Shown piece after piece: positions 52,001 to 64,000 of a stretch of 64,000 nt of DNA. A program made the position numbers and the translations under genes. The DNA lies in assembly GCF_026151205.1 (NCBI RefSeq), contig NC_087073.1, positions 11,811,578 through 11,875,577 on the forward strand, read 5' to 3'. The notes under the pieces were generated by a model. That model was not told the origin of the DNA, ran no database searches, and worked only from the letters and a program-made list of their open reading frames with translations. The number at the start of each line of letters is the position of its first letter. Positions within the stretch are counted from its first letter, which is position 1. The DNA is from Bolinopsis microptera. Lineage: Eukaryota; Ctenophora; Tentaculata; Lobata; Bolinopsidae.

Positions 52001-55000
52001 AAGCAAGTGTTAGACTTGACGCCATGATCAAGAAGAGGATGGTCCACTCGAAAGCTCGATGTTCCACGACCCGTCTCACTGCAGCTCGGAATCTGGAGCA
52101 ACACACACAGAAGGGCCTACAGCAGATCATACAGCACTGACAGCAGTCATCACAGCTGTAACGGTCGTGACCTTCGTGCTCGTCCACACTCGACATATCT
52201 GGCAGTTAATGTGTAGTTAATGTGTGGTTAATGTGTGGTTAATGTGTAGTTAGTGTGTAGTTAGTGTGTATTTAGTGTGTAGTTAGTGTGTAGTTAGTGT
52301 GTAGTTAGTGTGTAGTTAGTGTGTAGTTAGTGTGTAGTTAATGTGTGGTTAATGTGTAGTTAATGTGTAGTTAGTGTGTAGTTAATGTGTAGTTAGTGTG
52401 TAGTTAATGTGTAGTTAATGTGTAGTTAATGTGTAGTTAATGTGTAGTTAATGTGTAGTTAGTGTGTAGTTAGTGTGTAGTTAGTGTGTAGTTAGTGTGT
52501 GCATCATGTGGTTTAATATTTAACTTTCTGATCAGGAAAAAGTGGAAAATAAGTCAAGCGATTTTGATAGAATCGTTACAAATAATCGAAACAGTAAAAT
52601 ATCTTACATTCATCCGCATCATGATCGTTATCAGCCTTGTTGTTATTGTTGTTATTTGTTCCATCCACATCTGAGGGATTACCGTTCGGTTTTCCACGAT
52701 GTTTGCAGGGACTTTTCATGTGATCAGCAGGACTCAGGGCCAGTGAAGACATTCTTATTTCTGAGGCAAGCTTGTGCTTCTTTTTTCTGATGTTAAATAT
52801 CTTGTTTTTAATTTTCTGTGTTAGTGAGACGTTTCCGTCATTAGCTTCCGCTGCCGCTCCACTTTTCTCCTTGATAGATTCCTCCCCAAATGCGTTAAGC
52901 AGGAGCGCCAAGAAGAGATTGAGGACTAAAAAGTTGCCGAGAACCAAAGCGCCTAAGTAAAAGATGACAGGCCATTGATCACCATTTGTGGCATTCAATG
53001 TTTCGTAGAGAAGCTCAATCCATTCACCACACAGAATTCGGAAGAGTAAGATGAACGAGTGGTAGAAGTCCTGGTAATTCCAGCGCGGCATAGTTTCTGA
53101 ATTATAGTATTCTGAATACTCATTCTGGAACAGGTTCATACCAATCACAGATAAGGTGTAGATCACCACGCCTAAAATAATGGACAGATACACCAGGCCA
53201 GATATCGACTCAGCAATGATGTCAATAAGGGCTTTCATCGTACTCCATGATTTTGCCAATCTGAATACCCGCAGCTGAAAAAGGTTTCAATATTGAGTGT
53301 GGTGGGTAGACATTATTAATGTCAAACAGAAAATGAGCAAGATTAGGAAAAACGAATATTAAAAAGTCAGATAGCCTTACTGTTGACCTACCACTCTGAG
53401 GGACCGCAATCCAGAAACATTGAACGAGGTAGATGTGTCCAGGTGTAACTCAATAAGGGAAACTATCACGATTATCGTATCAAAGATGTTCCATTTGGTT
53501 TTCCAAAACTCGGTGGGAAGTAAGCCAACAAGCTTTATTACCAACTCAGTTGTGAAGATCCACGTCAGGCACTGCAAGTAGATTCAAATTAATTCACTTT
53601 CTATTAGAGAATTTAAAGTATGTCAAATAAGAAACTTGAAGATGACAAATGATTCTCGGTCTCCTAATTGCACGTAAGATAAGTAGCATCTTAAACTAAT
53701 TACAACACTACAAATCTATTACATTTATTTCAAGAATTATGTAATGTAACATGATGGAAATATTTTAAACGTGCATATCCTGTCCAAACCCAGGATGCAC
53801 TACATGAAGAATTCGTTGTAACCTTGTTTGAAAACCATTAATATTAACTTACGTCGTTAACTTTTGAGAGAATACCATCCAGATCGTCACCGATACTCGG
53901 GGAATCAAGAGCAAGACAGAGGGTGTTGATGACAATGCACATCATGATTCCGTTCTCAAACCAAAAGCTGTAGATAAAGCTTTTAATGTGACTTCTGAAC
54001 CAAGTCCAAATGTCAGTGAACTTGTCGACACACGTTTCCTTGGTAGGAGACATGGTGATAGCCATGGTACCGTTCTCAGGGTCAACTCCAAGAGCAGAGT
54101 TCGCGAGAGGCTCGTTGAAACAACAGCAACAGGATCTCAGAGCACCAAAGAAGCCACGTTGTTCAGGACGTTTGGTCAGTTCGCCATCACCGTGGTGGTT
54201 TTGGTCGTGATTTTCTCCGTCCACCGGATCATACTCGTCTTCCTCCACGAAGCTGCACTCGTCCCCATCGTCGTCTAAGTTTGGTAGACCAGACTGCGGG
54301 ATGGGATGTTTAGAAACTATGATAATCTAAGGACAAGGTCAGCCTTATTGTTTGTTTCAACAGCAGCATCAGGCCAAGTGTATTCATTAGAATATCAGCT
54401 ATTATTATAGTAACAATTGAACTGAACTAAAATGTTGTGATAAACAATCTGTTTAATATTACCTTTTCTTCTTGCGGAGATAACACTTCTTGCTCATAGG
54501 AAATAGCTACGACAGCCAGGACCAAGTTAATCAGGTAGAAGGACCCAAAGAAGATGATAAACAGGAAGTAGACGATGTAGTAAGCTCCACTTGATCCGAG
54601 CACCTGAAAAACAGTTTATTACTCCACGGATAGAACGAGGAAAATGTTAAGCCTCATTGTAGGACCACAAGTGTAACTTGCAGGATTGCTGTAATTTGCT
54701 TTAAATTCAGGCTCGGTTATATAGCAGACAAAAATACTCTTGAGATTGAATTACTTCATGCTCAATATCGGTATCCGATAATCCAAATTGCACGATGGTG
54801 AGCAATGCATGATCAGATGATTAAACCTCAAACTAGCCATGTTAGCCCACAATCATGTACAAAAAACGTGATGCCACGCTCTATCAATAATAAGCTTAGA
54901 GGTCAACTGTCGGATAACCGAGTAAGCCGAGGTACACTAAGCTTATTGCTTCCACTAACAGTTCAAACCGAACAGAAGCGAGAAGTTTCCTAAGTTTATT

Positions 55001-57759
55001 TTAAAATGGAGCACCCGTGAGAAGCGTAAACTTATAAAAGTTTGTAAAAAAGTAGTAGACGTAGTCTGACGTTTACTTCTAACTCGCGGTCATGATTAAA
55101 ACCACTGAGGTCAGCATAGACTATAGAAAATTAGTGATCACGCACCTTGCCGTAAACATCTTCCCAGAAGTCGAGAGTGATGAGCTGAGCGCAGGTAAGC
55201 ATCGCAAAACCAAAGTTATCAAAGCTCGTGTATCCATCGTTAGGGTTGATGTCCGTTTGTAAACATTTACTAGGTTCTGGACACTGTCGTGTTCCCCTGA
55301 AAAGATCATTTTAGAAATAAGACAAGCACAAACAATGGCCTTCAATAAAAGAAAATGAGGTTTTGTCGGTATAAGAACACTTTTTCCTTTTTTAAAAGAT
55401 GAAAAACCACAAAAGAATGCAAAATATTCGTACGGTGATCGCGGAAGGGCGCAGATAATGGGGTCGTCAGCATCAGGTATCCAGTTATCTTGATTGTTTA
55501 AAAATTCCCGTCTCATACCCTTCACATCATCGGTTAACTCGAAAGTTTCTGTGGTATTCTTCCCCCACCACAAGTGGTGTTGGTGTCCAGGTTCTTCGCT
55601 TTCAAGATCTGGCTTTCTGATACAACGATATTTGAGCTGACCCATGAACAACTGTAAGCCGATAATGGCGAAGACAGCCAGGAAGAACAGCGTTAACAAC
55701 ATCACGTCTGAGAGATTCTTCAGAGATTTTAGCAGTGAGTTTACCATAATCCGCAAACCTGTGTGAGATGTCTCTTAGAAAACTTCCTTAAGTTAGACGA
55801 TAATAATTCAAAGGGATATGGTTTGCATGAAGTATATTGATTATGTTTATTATTAATTAATATTACTTTTAGAAAGTAAATATATACCGTGACAAAACAA
55901 AAAATAGTTACTGACCTGGTACCACTGTAATCGTCCGCAAAGATCTTAACACCCTTAGCGCTTTTATAAATGACAAGTCCTTTAACTGATCAATCAATGT
56001 TAGATATCTGGAATAATAGTAAGATCAGTAAAAATAATCAGTTCGTTTGATCAACAAAAGAGCTGATTACCAATTCGAATAAGGAGTTTTTGAGATAGGT
56101 GGAACAGCGAATAAATTGGTGCTCACTTTAGAAAAGCTCTTTAAAACAATTTCGTAATCTACAGTTCAATATTCGGAAGAAAATGTAGTAACAACTTACC
56201 CAAACAATACTACCACAAAATCTAATCGATTCCAAGGATCCCTTAGATACGCGTGCTTGTGGAAAACAAAGCCCCTAGCCAAGACCTTGAGAATCATTTC
56301 TATTGTATAAATTACTGCAAAGGCGTACCTGAAAATGAACGTTATAAACTCTTTTTGATATCAAAAAATAGGAAAAAAATACATGCAACAAGGTTATCAA
56401 AATATTTCTCGAAGTCAGAAAGTTTTGTTGAAGTAAAAAAGTAAATTTTGCTAAAAAAGGCAGAAAACTTACTCGATAAACGGTTCATCTGTATCAGCCG
56501 CTAGAAGAACACAGTTGATAAGGATAACAGCTATAATGAAATGGTCGAACCACTGAGTACATATAAGTCGTATACAAAATCGTCTAATTGGATTTGTATA
56601 AGAGAGAAAGAATAGGGACTTTTCTTTGCTGAACCGGAAGAAAACTTTTTTCCCCATACGCTTGTTGACAAGACTGAACGTCTGAAAGTAAATCGTATGT
56701 TAGTTGGTAAAACTAAAACTAATGATTTTAAGTTTGAACCCCTTTTAAAGTTTAAATTGTAATAGGAACCGACCGGATATCCTGCTGAATCCGGTTCCAG
56801 CCGGATGTCCGGCTTCAATATCTGGTTCCGGTCCGGTTTAGAAAGTGATTGGCCGGATATCAACCGGAAATAATCATTGGAAATTTTATGTCGGGTACTC
56901 AGGTTACATGCTGGGTTACATGCCGGGTCATAAGGTTCGGATCGCAGGGTCCAATAGCCAGTGCTCGAGATCGAAAGTTTCAAAACGTTTCAGAAAGATT
57001 TTATATCATCTGACGTCTAACCTGAGCTCGGAAATTTCAGATCTTTTCAGAAAAAATAATAATTGAAACTTTAATTCCGAATAAAGGTGCCAAATAAAAT
57101 GTCTCGGGATCTGATGTCGGCAATTAGGTTACATGTTGGGTCATTAGCTTAGAATCTCAGGGTATATTGGGGGCTATAACCACATTTTAAACTGCTAGAG
57201 GTCTAAAATGGATTAACTAAAACTTTCCGACAACCTGAAACAAACTCCGGCCAACCGGAAAAAATATTGATACCCAGCCAAAATCCCAGACCGGTCGGTT
57301 CCTAAACTGTAACACTAATTCAATAAATCTTGCTTGAAAACTCAGTTTAATTTTAATGAAATAAGAGTTGGTGGAATATAGCAAGCGCGCGTTTCAAATT
57401 TCATCGAAGTGCAGTTTAGAATGTTATGTTGTAATATAGATTCGTGCGACGACAGTTGGAATAATTTAGGGCGCTGCATTTCGCGATTGAGCCAAAAATG
57501 AAAAAATAATAAGAAACAATCAGCAAATAATTAAGAATTAGTCCTTTGGGGGATCAAGGAAATTTTCGACATCAATATTTTGTAAAAGTTAGAAAAATTT
57601 CGATTAAAGTTAATCCCCCGGCTCTGATACCTTCGGAGAGTCATCATCTCTGAATCCGATAGCTTGGGTGACTTCAGGTTGCTTCTGGGCCTCAGTAAGC
57701 TTACGGTGCTGCTTGCGAGATCCGGATCGAAAAGCGGCGCCAGACAGAAATTTTGACAT
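49062..57759 (-). CDS. four-domain voltage-gated cation channel, Nav2 type (DEEA selectivity filter), 16 coding exons
   Basis: Plasma-membrane pore-forming alpha subunit. Exons in order on the minus strand: 57631-57759, 56473-56681, 56200-56328, 55916-56007, 55434-55758, 55146-55296, 54463-54603, 53853-54293, 53392-53571, 52608-53274, 51831-52198, 51500-51696, 51141-51348, 50823-51014, 49952-50596, 49062-49832; phases agree throughout, giving about 1,614 residues. All four domains have S1-S6; S4 segments carry spaced Arg ([54 protein letters not shown]). Filter residues are D337 (LDFWE), E683 (CGEWIE), E1083 (TFEGW) and A1378 (TSAGW). This DEEA ring is that of invertebrate Nav2/BSC1-like channels, which are typically less Na-selective than DEKA Nav1. 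The III-IV linker has VLLT (1152-1155) where Nav1 has IFMT. The C-terminus has an EF-hand-like region and an IQ-like [17 protein letters not shown]. The linkers are short and bear Cys clusters. The first exon ([10 protein letters not shown]...) is inferred from splice fit and is less certain. Confidence 0.93.
52204..52500 (-). repeat. 11-bp minisatellite in an intron of the channel gene
   Basis: About 27 units of TGTGTAGTTAG / TGTGTAGTTAA. It begins within 6 bp of the exon at 51831-52198, so it abuts the intron's 3' splice site in transcript orientation and sits where a polypyrimidine tract and branch point are expected. On the transcript strand it reads (CTAACTACACA)n, which supplies many branch-point-like CTAAC motifs. 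Confidence 0.92.
56700..57600. other. intron 1 of the channel gene, with CCGG-rich repeat
   Basis: 56760-56880 holds a run rich in CCGGATATC / CCGGTTCC motifs in both orientations, probably a degraded repeat. No further exon was found between exon 1 and exon 2. Confidence 0.5.
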
Positions 57760-58691
57760 GAACGCAGGATAATCTCATGACATTAAACTAGCATCAGTAT
57801 AGTATGTGAGCGGGCGGACTCTCCGTTACATCTAGCAATGCTGAGGTTAGACGATGCAATTAACGATTGCTAACTTGTACACAATCCCCTGGAACACGTT
57901 TAGCATAGATGAAGTAAGAAATCCTTATTTCATAAGATCACTGAACCCGGAGATATGCCTCCGTATCGATCACATATCCTTTGTAATCTCTACCAAAAGG
58001 CAGACATTAGCGACCACTAATTCGGTTTTTTACTTTTACTGCGTGTGTAAGGTCAGTTGGTTTCCTTGAGAGCTTGATAGGCAAGCAAGAAGAAATACTG
58101 GGGAATAGAGCGTATACTTAGAGCGTTTTATTAAAGTATAGGGAGTATATATGTCAATCTAACGGCAGCCACTATAAACTTCATGTTTACCGACCTGGTT
58201 TCCAAGTGACGACCTGGTTTCCAAGTGACGGTACTTTAATCATCCGCCCAGTGCAACATAATCGATACCTTGACTAATCTGTGCGTGCAGGGTAAATACC
58301 CTCATACTAGCCTATCTCTAGCTGGACAACAAGTAGAGAAATATACAGCTGGTATTCAACACTCTCAAACTAACACAAAATACGCTCAACTTAAGTCAGA
58401 AACGAGCTTCAGTGCTTTTATGCGTTAAATTAACATAGTTGGAAATTTTAAGTTCATTAAAAAAATTATCTACGTGAACCAGTAAGAGAGAAGCAAATGA
58501 GAATAGAGACATGTGGCAAATGAGGCCATCAGCCGTATACATGATCTCCATTACCGATAATTGTTCTCGAATGAAATGTACACAGTATAACAGACTGATA
58601 ATGATACAATAGATCCATGTCCAATAGTGATACACCAAAACTAAAAGAAATGGAACAAAATAGATAATATGGTTATAACGAGACAGAGAAA

Positions 58692-58705
58692 GGAGGAGAG
58701 AGAGA

Positions 58706-58745
<40 letters not shown>
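58692..58745 (+). repeat. (GA)n microsatellite
   Basis: About 50 bp of GAGAGA with one GATGGA interruption near the left edge. Confidence 0.95.
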
Positions 58746-58753
<8 letters not shown>

Positions 58754-61123
58754 AGAGGACTATACGATTATGTGGCATCACCGAATACTATCATGCATTC
58801 TTAGAACCACGAGAGTACCGTGCCGGCAAACAATATACCTGGACAAGTTATCGTATTGTCTGAGAGCATTTCACACTCCCGAATTCGCACTGCTACTTCT
58901 AGATACATTTTTAATTCATATTAAAAGCTGAACAATAGACAGTCGGCAAAAGTACGATTTACAAAGTAAACCGACAAGAGCCTATAATCAATTGATGCAA
59001 ATAATTTGGTATTCAGAGGCAGAGTCACCCCGGCACAGCTAGTCATCACTGTCAAGTGTCAGCATGAAAATTTACTGTCAGGTTTAAAACTCCACTAACT
59101 ATAAACTCAACAGATGATAAAGTTGTGCAACCCTGCAGCTAAGGTTAATCATTCTCTTGTACCAGCCCAAAGATTTGGCTCAATGAATCCAAACCAATGA
59201 CCTAAGACGCGGCAGCTAGAGTACAGCCTGAAAAAAACAAATAACAATTCAGTAACTCCCGTCAACTTGGAACAAGTTACAGTCGGTGTTCATCGGATCC
59301 CAGGTCTAAGAAGGTCAGTTTCGTGACAGATATTGTTAAAATGACGACATGCACTTGTCGTCCTCAGGGCTGAACGCCATACAGGGATATAGAAACCGGG
59401 TAGAACTGAAAAGAAAAAGCTCGAAACTGCTGGCCTAAAACAGTTCTACCGGCTGACTGTACTTATATAGCACCTACAAAGGGGAGAAACGCATTGGTGC
59501 GTCCCTCATATTCCATTATCCCAAGACAATACTAATACAAAATGAAAATACCAGCAAATAAAAATACAAAAGAAATAATGTGGAGCATTGTATAATATAA
59601 GACAAAGCTCTTGGTTAACTGTACGCCAGGTGTTTCTTGCATGCTCACGAATGGTGTGCTGATAACAATCCAGAAATCATGGAATTAACTGTGAGGAGAC
59701 TTAAATAAACTGAGTTTAACAGTTGAGAGAGATGGGAGACTTCATGTGCATGTGCAATGTGCATGTGTATCCAATATCCATGTGCAAGTTTAGTTTGTGG
59801 AGGTAATAATTTAATTACCTCCAGAGATGTTCGTGTTCAATATGGATGATTGTTAAGGGTCGGAGGAGCGCACAGAAAAAAACCATTTCCGATGATCAGT
59901 GATCACGGATAGTACAAGCTTTATAACTTAATAAGTTCCACAACCAGTTTTTACGATAGGCAGCCAGAAATCTTTTCCAAATTGTAAAGTTATAAGCTTT
60001 GTGGTGGATAAAAATAAAAAAGGTGTTAATGATTTTTACGGTCAAACACATTGGCACTGTCAACGAATTTCATTGAAAACAATTTGTGAACGAAAGCAAT
60101 AAAAGCTGGCTACGATATTCCGCTTAAAATGTTTATGACGTTCAACACTAACACCGTCTACCACCAGCTATAACTAAAACTACAAATGATGTACTGATTG
60201 ATAACGGGGAGCCAACAATAAGATCGGTTACTGCCACTTACCATAATACCATATCCCTTTGTCAAATAATCCCTGGCAAAATTGGAGCCGGAATTTTTTA
60301 ACCGCAAGATCTATTATGGTTAGGCGCTTTAGGACGCTTCAAGGAAATAAATATTATGTAAGCGGAAAAAGGCGTGCAGGCCCGTGGGTGGAAATGTAAG
60401 AAAGTTCTTTTTACTCGGAAAAGCCCCACGTAGAAATCATGACATCGGAAAATTAACTGGTGCATGGCAGGTGTAAACAGGCCAGGTGTTCACACTACAT
60501 GGCCCTGGTTACTCGCCTGCAGTGACGACTACATCAACGTGGAGAAGGGGGGTAACTCAGCAGCACGACACTAATCCAAACAGCTCCCATCTCGACCATC
60601 ATGACTGTCACCGTCATCACCATCACCACATACGATGTATCACAATATGCACTGAGTGTTCAGATACGACTGGAAGGTGGGAGAATGAGGGTTGAACTCT
60701 CGGCAGGGGGTGGATACTCTCGGCAACTCTCTATTCTGACAACTACACTGCGGAGCGACCTCTCCGTGAGTCCGCTACGGCTAACACTAGTAATTAATGT
60801 TTACAGCTTAATCTTTGTAAGTGCTGATCAACTTATAATTAATTTTTTATTGCCTCCGAATTACAATTTGGTTGCAACCTACAACATGTCAGATGAGGAA
60901 TAATGCGAGTGTTTGCATATTATATGCTATAAAATAGCCGCACAGTTTTTGAGTATATCAATATAGCTTCAATCTACTATCCAGATTGTACTATGGTCAA
61001 TGACGAAATCTTACCCTAAGTCCCGACTCCTTTCAGCCACCGCCTGCCAATCAGTAGAGGAACTCTATGTGATGGGCGGTGACTAACAACATCACGAACA
61101 TAAAGCTACACCCTGTCCTTCTG

Positions 61124-61198
61124 TGACGTCACGAATTAGAAATCTCCATTATAGTTATACACGGCTATTTAACTTGCACTCACAAAACTATATATAAT
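61124..61198 (+). promoter_or_regulatory. candidate promoter: CRE palindrome plus TATA-like box
   Basis: TGACGTCA at 61124-61131 followed by TATATATAAT at 61189-61198. The downstream 81-codon frame (61221-61466) has no recognised domain. The CRE is symmetric, so it gives no direction. Confidence 0.25.
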
Positions 61199-64000
61199 AG
61201 TACGCAGCGGGAGACATGACATGGAGATGACGCACAGCGGCTACAATTGTTATCAGTTAGCTGATGTGTTGTTCAGTTCAACTCTTATCATTACTGATTA
61301 CAGTACCATAGAGCTGGTTTCAGACTCCCAACAAACTCATTATTTGTTGACACACTGTGAGAATGAACTAATGAGAATTCATAGGTTCCGTAAAACTGGC
61401 GGTAATTGGGTCGGTGCGGTGGTATTGAGGGATCGAGACAGAGGAGTCGTGAGACAAAATGTGTAATAATGCAACCAGAAGCAAATGTACTCCATCATGA
61501 GGCTGGCATTGTGTACAACGAACGAGATTGAAGGCAGATATATAACTCGTATATAATACTCCAAGATTTATGACATAAAATAAAATAATATGGGCAATTA
61601 ATGCAGCATAAGAATTAAACAGACCGATTGTGAAACGTACGCGCTATATACAACTTAATTTGTCGGGTGTAGTTGGGTATGCGTGCAACCACGAGGGAAG
61701 ATACCCGCTCAATTGTAACAAGGGTAAACAGATCCAGTTAACGCCGATCATTGGTCATTATCTTAACTGGTGCGAAGTTAGGAGGGATGTGGGCCTTATC
61801 ACAGAGATAAAATGTCAAATTAAAAGATAAATTTGACAACTATCTATTTATAACCAACTTACATCAAAAATGGATAGAATTAGGAGATATGTATTGTCGA
61901 TGTCACAGGGGCTCTCCTAGCAAAGTTTATAATTAAAGATGAAAAGAAACTGCAAACGAATTATTAAACTAAAGATGATAATTTCTTAGATTATGTAAAC
62001 ACACAATTAAATAAGGGTTAATAGAGTAACTATAAATTATAATAATATAAGAATAATGACATTTTCCTAACTGTAAGTTAATTGTTTCGTTTTATTAAGT
62101 TCTACAGTTGCACAACGCTGCAACTTGGACACAAAAAATTACCAGCTGAGTTGACAAACGTATTCGTACTTGATACAGGAGAGAGGAAAGTTTGACGTAT
62201 ATTATATGGCCCTTACAATCCCGCAAGCAGAGGGCCTCCAGGTCACTTTATTGACCAGTCCTATTAGTTAGCAGATTGAGGGCGGCAGTGAAAATCACGA
62301 GGTGATTAGTAAAAAGGATCTAGTTGAATAGTGGGACTTAAGAGACTCACGCTAAATAGCGTCAAATAATTACAGTACGGTAGAAAGGACTCATCAAGTC
62401 GAAAAGTTACAGCACGGTGAAAAGTGGACGAATCTAGTCGAATAGTAACGGTAAAAGCACGATAAGATACACAAAAAAGGGCCACCTGGATCCAACAAGG
62501 GACACAACGTGGCTGCTGGCTCTCACATGTGGACAAGGGGCACAGTAACAACTGAACCGAATAAAGTAAAACCTCAGGGAAAATGATCAGCTAACGGTTA
62601 CATGAGGCCAAGAAAAAGCATAATCAGAGAGAATAACCGCTGCCAACTCCGTCTGAAACTGATACCGGTTACACAACTAGAAAACTGAACTAGTCACACT
62701 TTCGATTGTATTCGTGAAGGAGGTGGCTTGCAGAGCGTTCACACTTTTAACAAAACAATACGGTAATATGCACTGCTTGTCAGTAGTGTAAAGTGCGTCT
62801 AAAAGTCGAATAATAAGCTGTTGTTAAGTGAAAATACATGAATCCTACTTGAGCTGAAACCAAAGGGTCCGCATCAAAAAGTGCTGCTTAGTAGTGTACT
62901 AGCTTTATGAAATACATCCACTTGAGCAAGCATCATGTGCGACTCAGGTCTTGTACTTGAATGAGAAAAAGACACGGACAGTCTGTAACAATGGTGATAA
63001 GTAGGCCGTTCTCTCGGCTGGGCCGGGACCGGCAGAGAAAGGTCCAGGTCCAAGAAGCTTGCACGACTTCTGACAAGCTACCGACTACAATTATTAAATC
63101 TCTAAGTTGAGAGCAGAAGAAGAGAATAATGGTTATATTTACTGTGTTTAACTCCGACTCTCGAGCAACTCTAACTTAACAATAATCAGCTTTAAGTACA
63201 CTTCAGGGCTAATGGCAGAAACATTACTACTTTATCTTTACAGCTAAATCCAATTACTAACGCTAACGGCCAGAAGGTGGGTCATTTGGGCACGTACATA
63301 CAAGCTCATTCAGCTGATAAAACAGAGAGATAGTCGTGAGATCCTTATATTCGTTGAAGCTTAGTAAGATATAATCCGCTGAACTAACTGCCAATAATCT
63401 GATTATAGCAGGAGCACCAGAAAAGAGAGAGCGGAGAGTGAGGAACACCGCCAATGGGGGGAGAAGTACAAACTTGCTTAACTAACTGATTGCCGAGGAG
63501 GAGTTGACCCTAATTGTTTAAAGCTAGCTTCCTTCTGGGAGAGATTAGGGTACGACACAGTATTAGAGGGATCTTAAGTACACATCAGGAGAACACCGCT
63601 CTAACCGCAGCTGTATTAATTATAATATTCACTAAATTGTAGTAATATATGCAAACCTGGATGAATTAATTGACTACCGTGTAGCTACAGCTGACCGTTC
63701 TCCTGGTAAAACATGCGACTCCACACTCAGACAATGCGACTGCAGCCCTTCTTCTTATCTGGACCAGAGCTATTATTTCGACTAACTCTGCAGCAGCTGC
63801 TCTAGTACACTCTAGCTCTTTTCTCCGCTAAATGAGTAAAACCATCCCTAATTTATGTTTTTTCGACCAAGTCTGAAATCATCCCTTTTTTGGGATTATT
63901 ACGTTCACTTCAATTCAGATGTGTTCCTTTAAATTTGGAACTCCAACTTAATCAAGGGACGCCCTTTGAACACCAGTCAGTAATAACCCTCTTACTTAGC

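Larger units (their letters stand above)
57760..64000. other. upstream/intergenic region, no gene supported
   Basis: Only short open frames without recognisable domains (for example 60601-60903 and 61221-61466). A (GA)n microsatellite lies at about 58692-58745. TTTCCAAGTGACGACCTGG is tandemly duplicated near 58199-58228. A palindromic CRE (TGACGTCA) lies at 61124-61131, 58 bp upstream of a TATATATAAT at 61189-61198, a possible promoter for an unidentified transcript. The 5'UTR and promoter of the channel gene should lie just right of 57759 but show no clear signal. Confidence 0.4.

Noticed and set aside
58669-58931. Arg/Glu-rich ORFs
   Set aside because: Generated by the (GA)n microsatellite.

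Overview
This is nuclear DNA from a multicellular animal. It is AT-rich, with spliced genes, GT-AG introns of mostly 80-1,300 bp, and many degraded transposons. Three kinds of real gene can be supported: a complete TFCP2/LSF (CP2)-type transcription factor, three alpha-tubulin genes, and a complete four-domain voltage-gated cation channel. The channel's selectivity ring is Asp-Glu-Glu-Ala (Nav2 type), and the repeat families resemble those common in cnidarians. An early-branching or other invertebrate animal is therefore likely, but the species cannot be fixed from this window.

Layout. 1-10.8 kb is a nested transposon graveyard: three broken copies of a PHD-finger/reverse-transcriptase retroelement; a DNA transposon with ~410-bp inverted ends (3551-9611) inserted into one of them, carrying a PIN/XPG-like nuclease gene with a cysteine-rich tail; and two later insertions inside that transposon, a 760-bp TIR element and a 5'-truncated LINE, each with target-site duplications. 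10.8-17.1 kb holds GC-rich hairpin repeats, a diverged ~330-bp repeat family, a 155-bp hairpin MITE whose empty site is also in the window, a TA-flanked element carrying a HIRAN-like ORF, and a 1.36-kb TTAA-flanked palindrome.

17.1-25.1 kb (+ strand) is the TFCP2-like gene: 11 coding exons, 500 codons. One intron holds a decayed RTE-like LINE; another holds a 19-bp minisatellite and a second LINE tail. 27.2-31.6 kb is a divergent pair of intact alpha-tubulin genes sharing a 480-bp promoter region. It is followed by 1.09 kb of perfect 8-bp repeats, a mariner-type MITE, a 14-bp minisatellite enclosed in inverted repeats, a MULE transposase fragment between two diverged direct repeats, and a third alpha-tubulin copy (39.4-41.3 kb) that is a mosaic of the other two and carries three 1-nt frameshifts.

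41.4-48.9 kb has no recognisable gene and is rich in fold-back and short tandem repeats. 49.1-57.8 kb (- strand) is the Nav2-type channel gene: 16 coding exons, about 1,614 residues. 57.8-64 kb shows no gene I can support. The CP2 factor, tubulins and channel share no pathway and look like ordinary neighbours.
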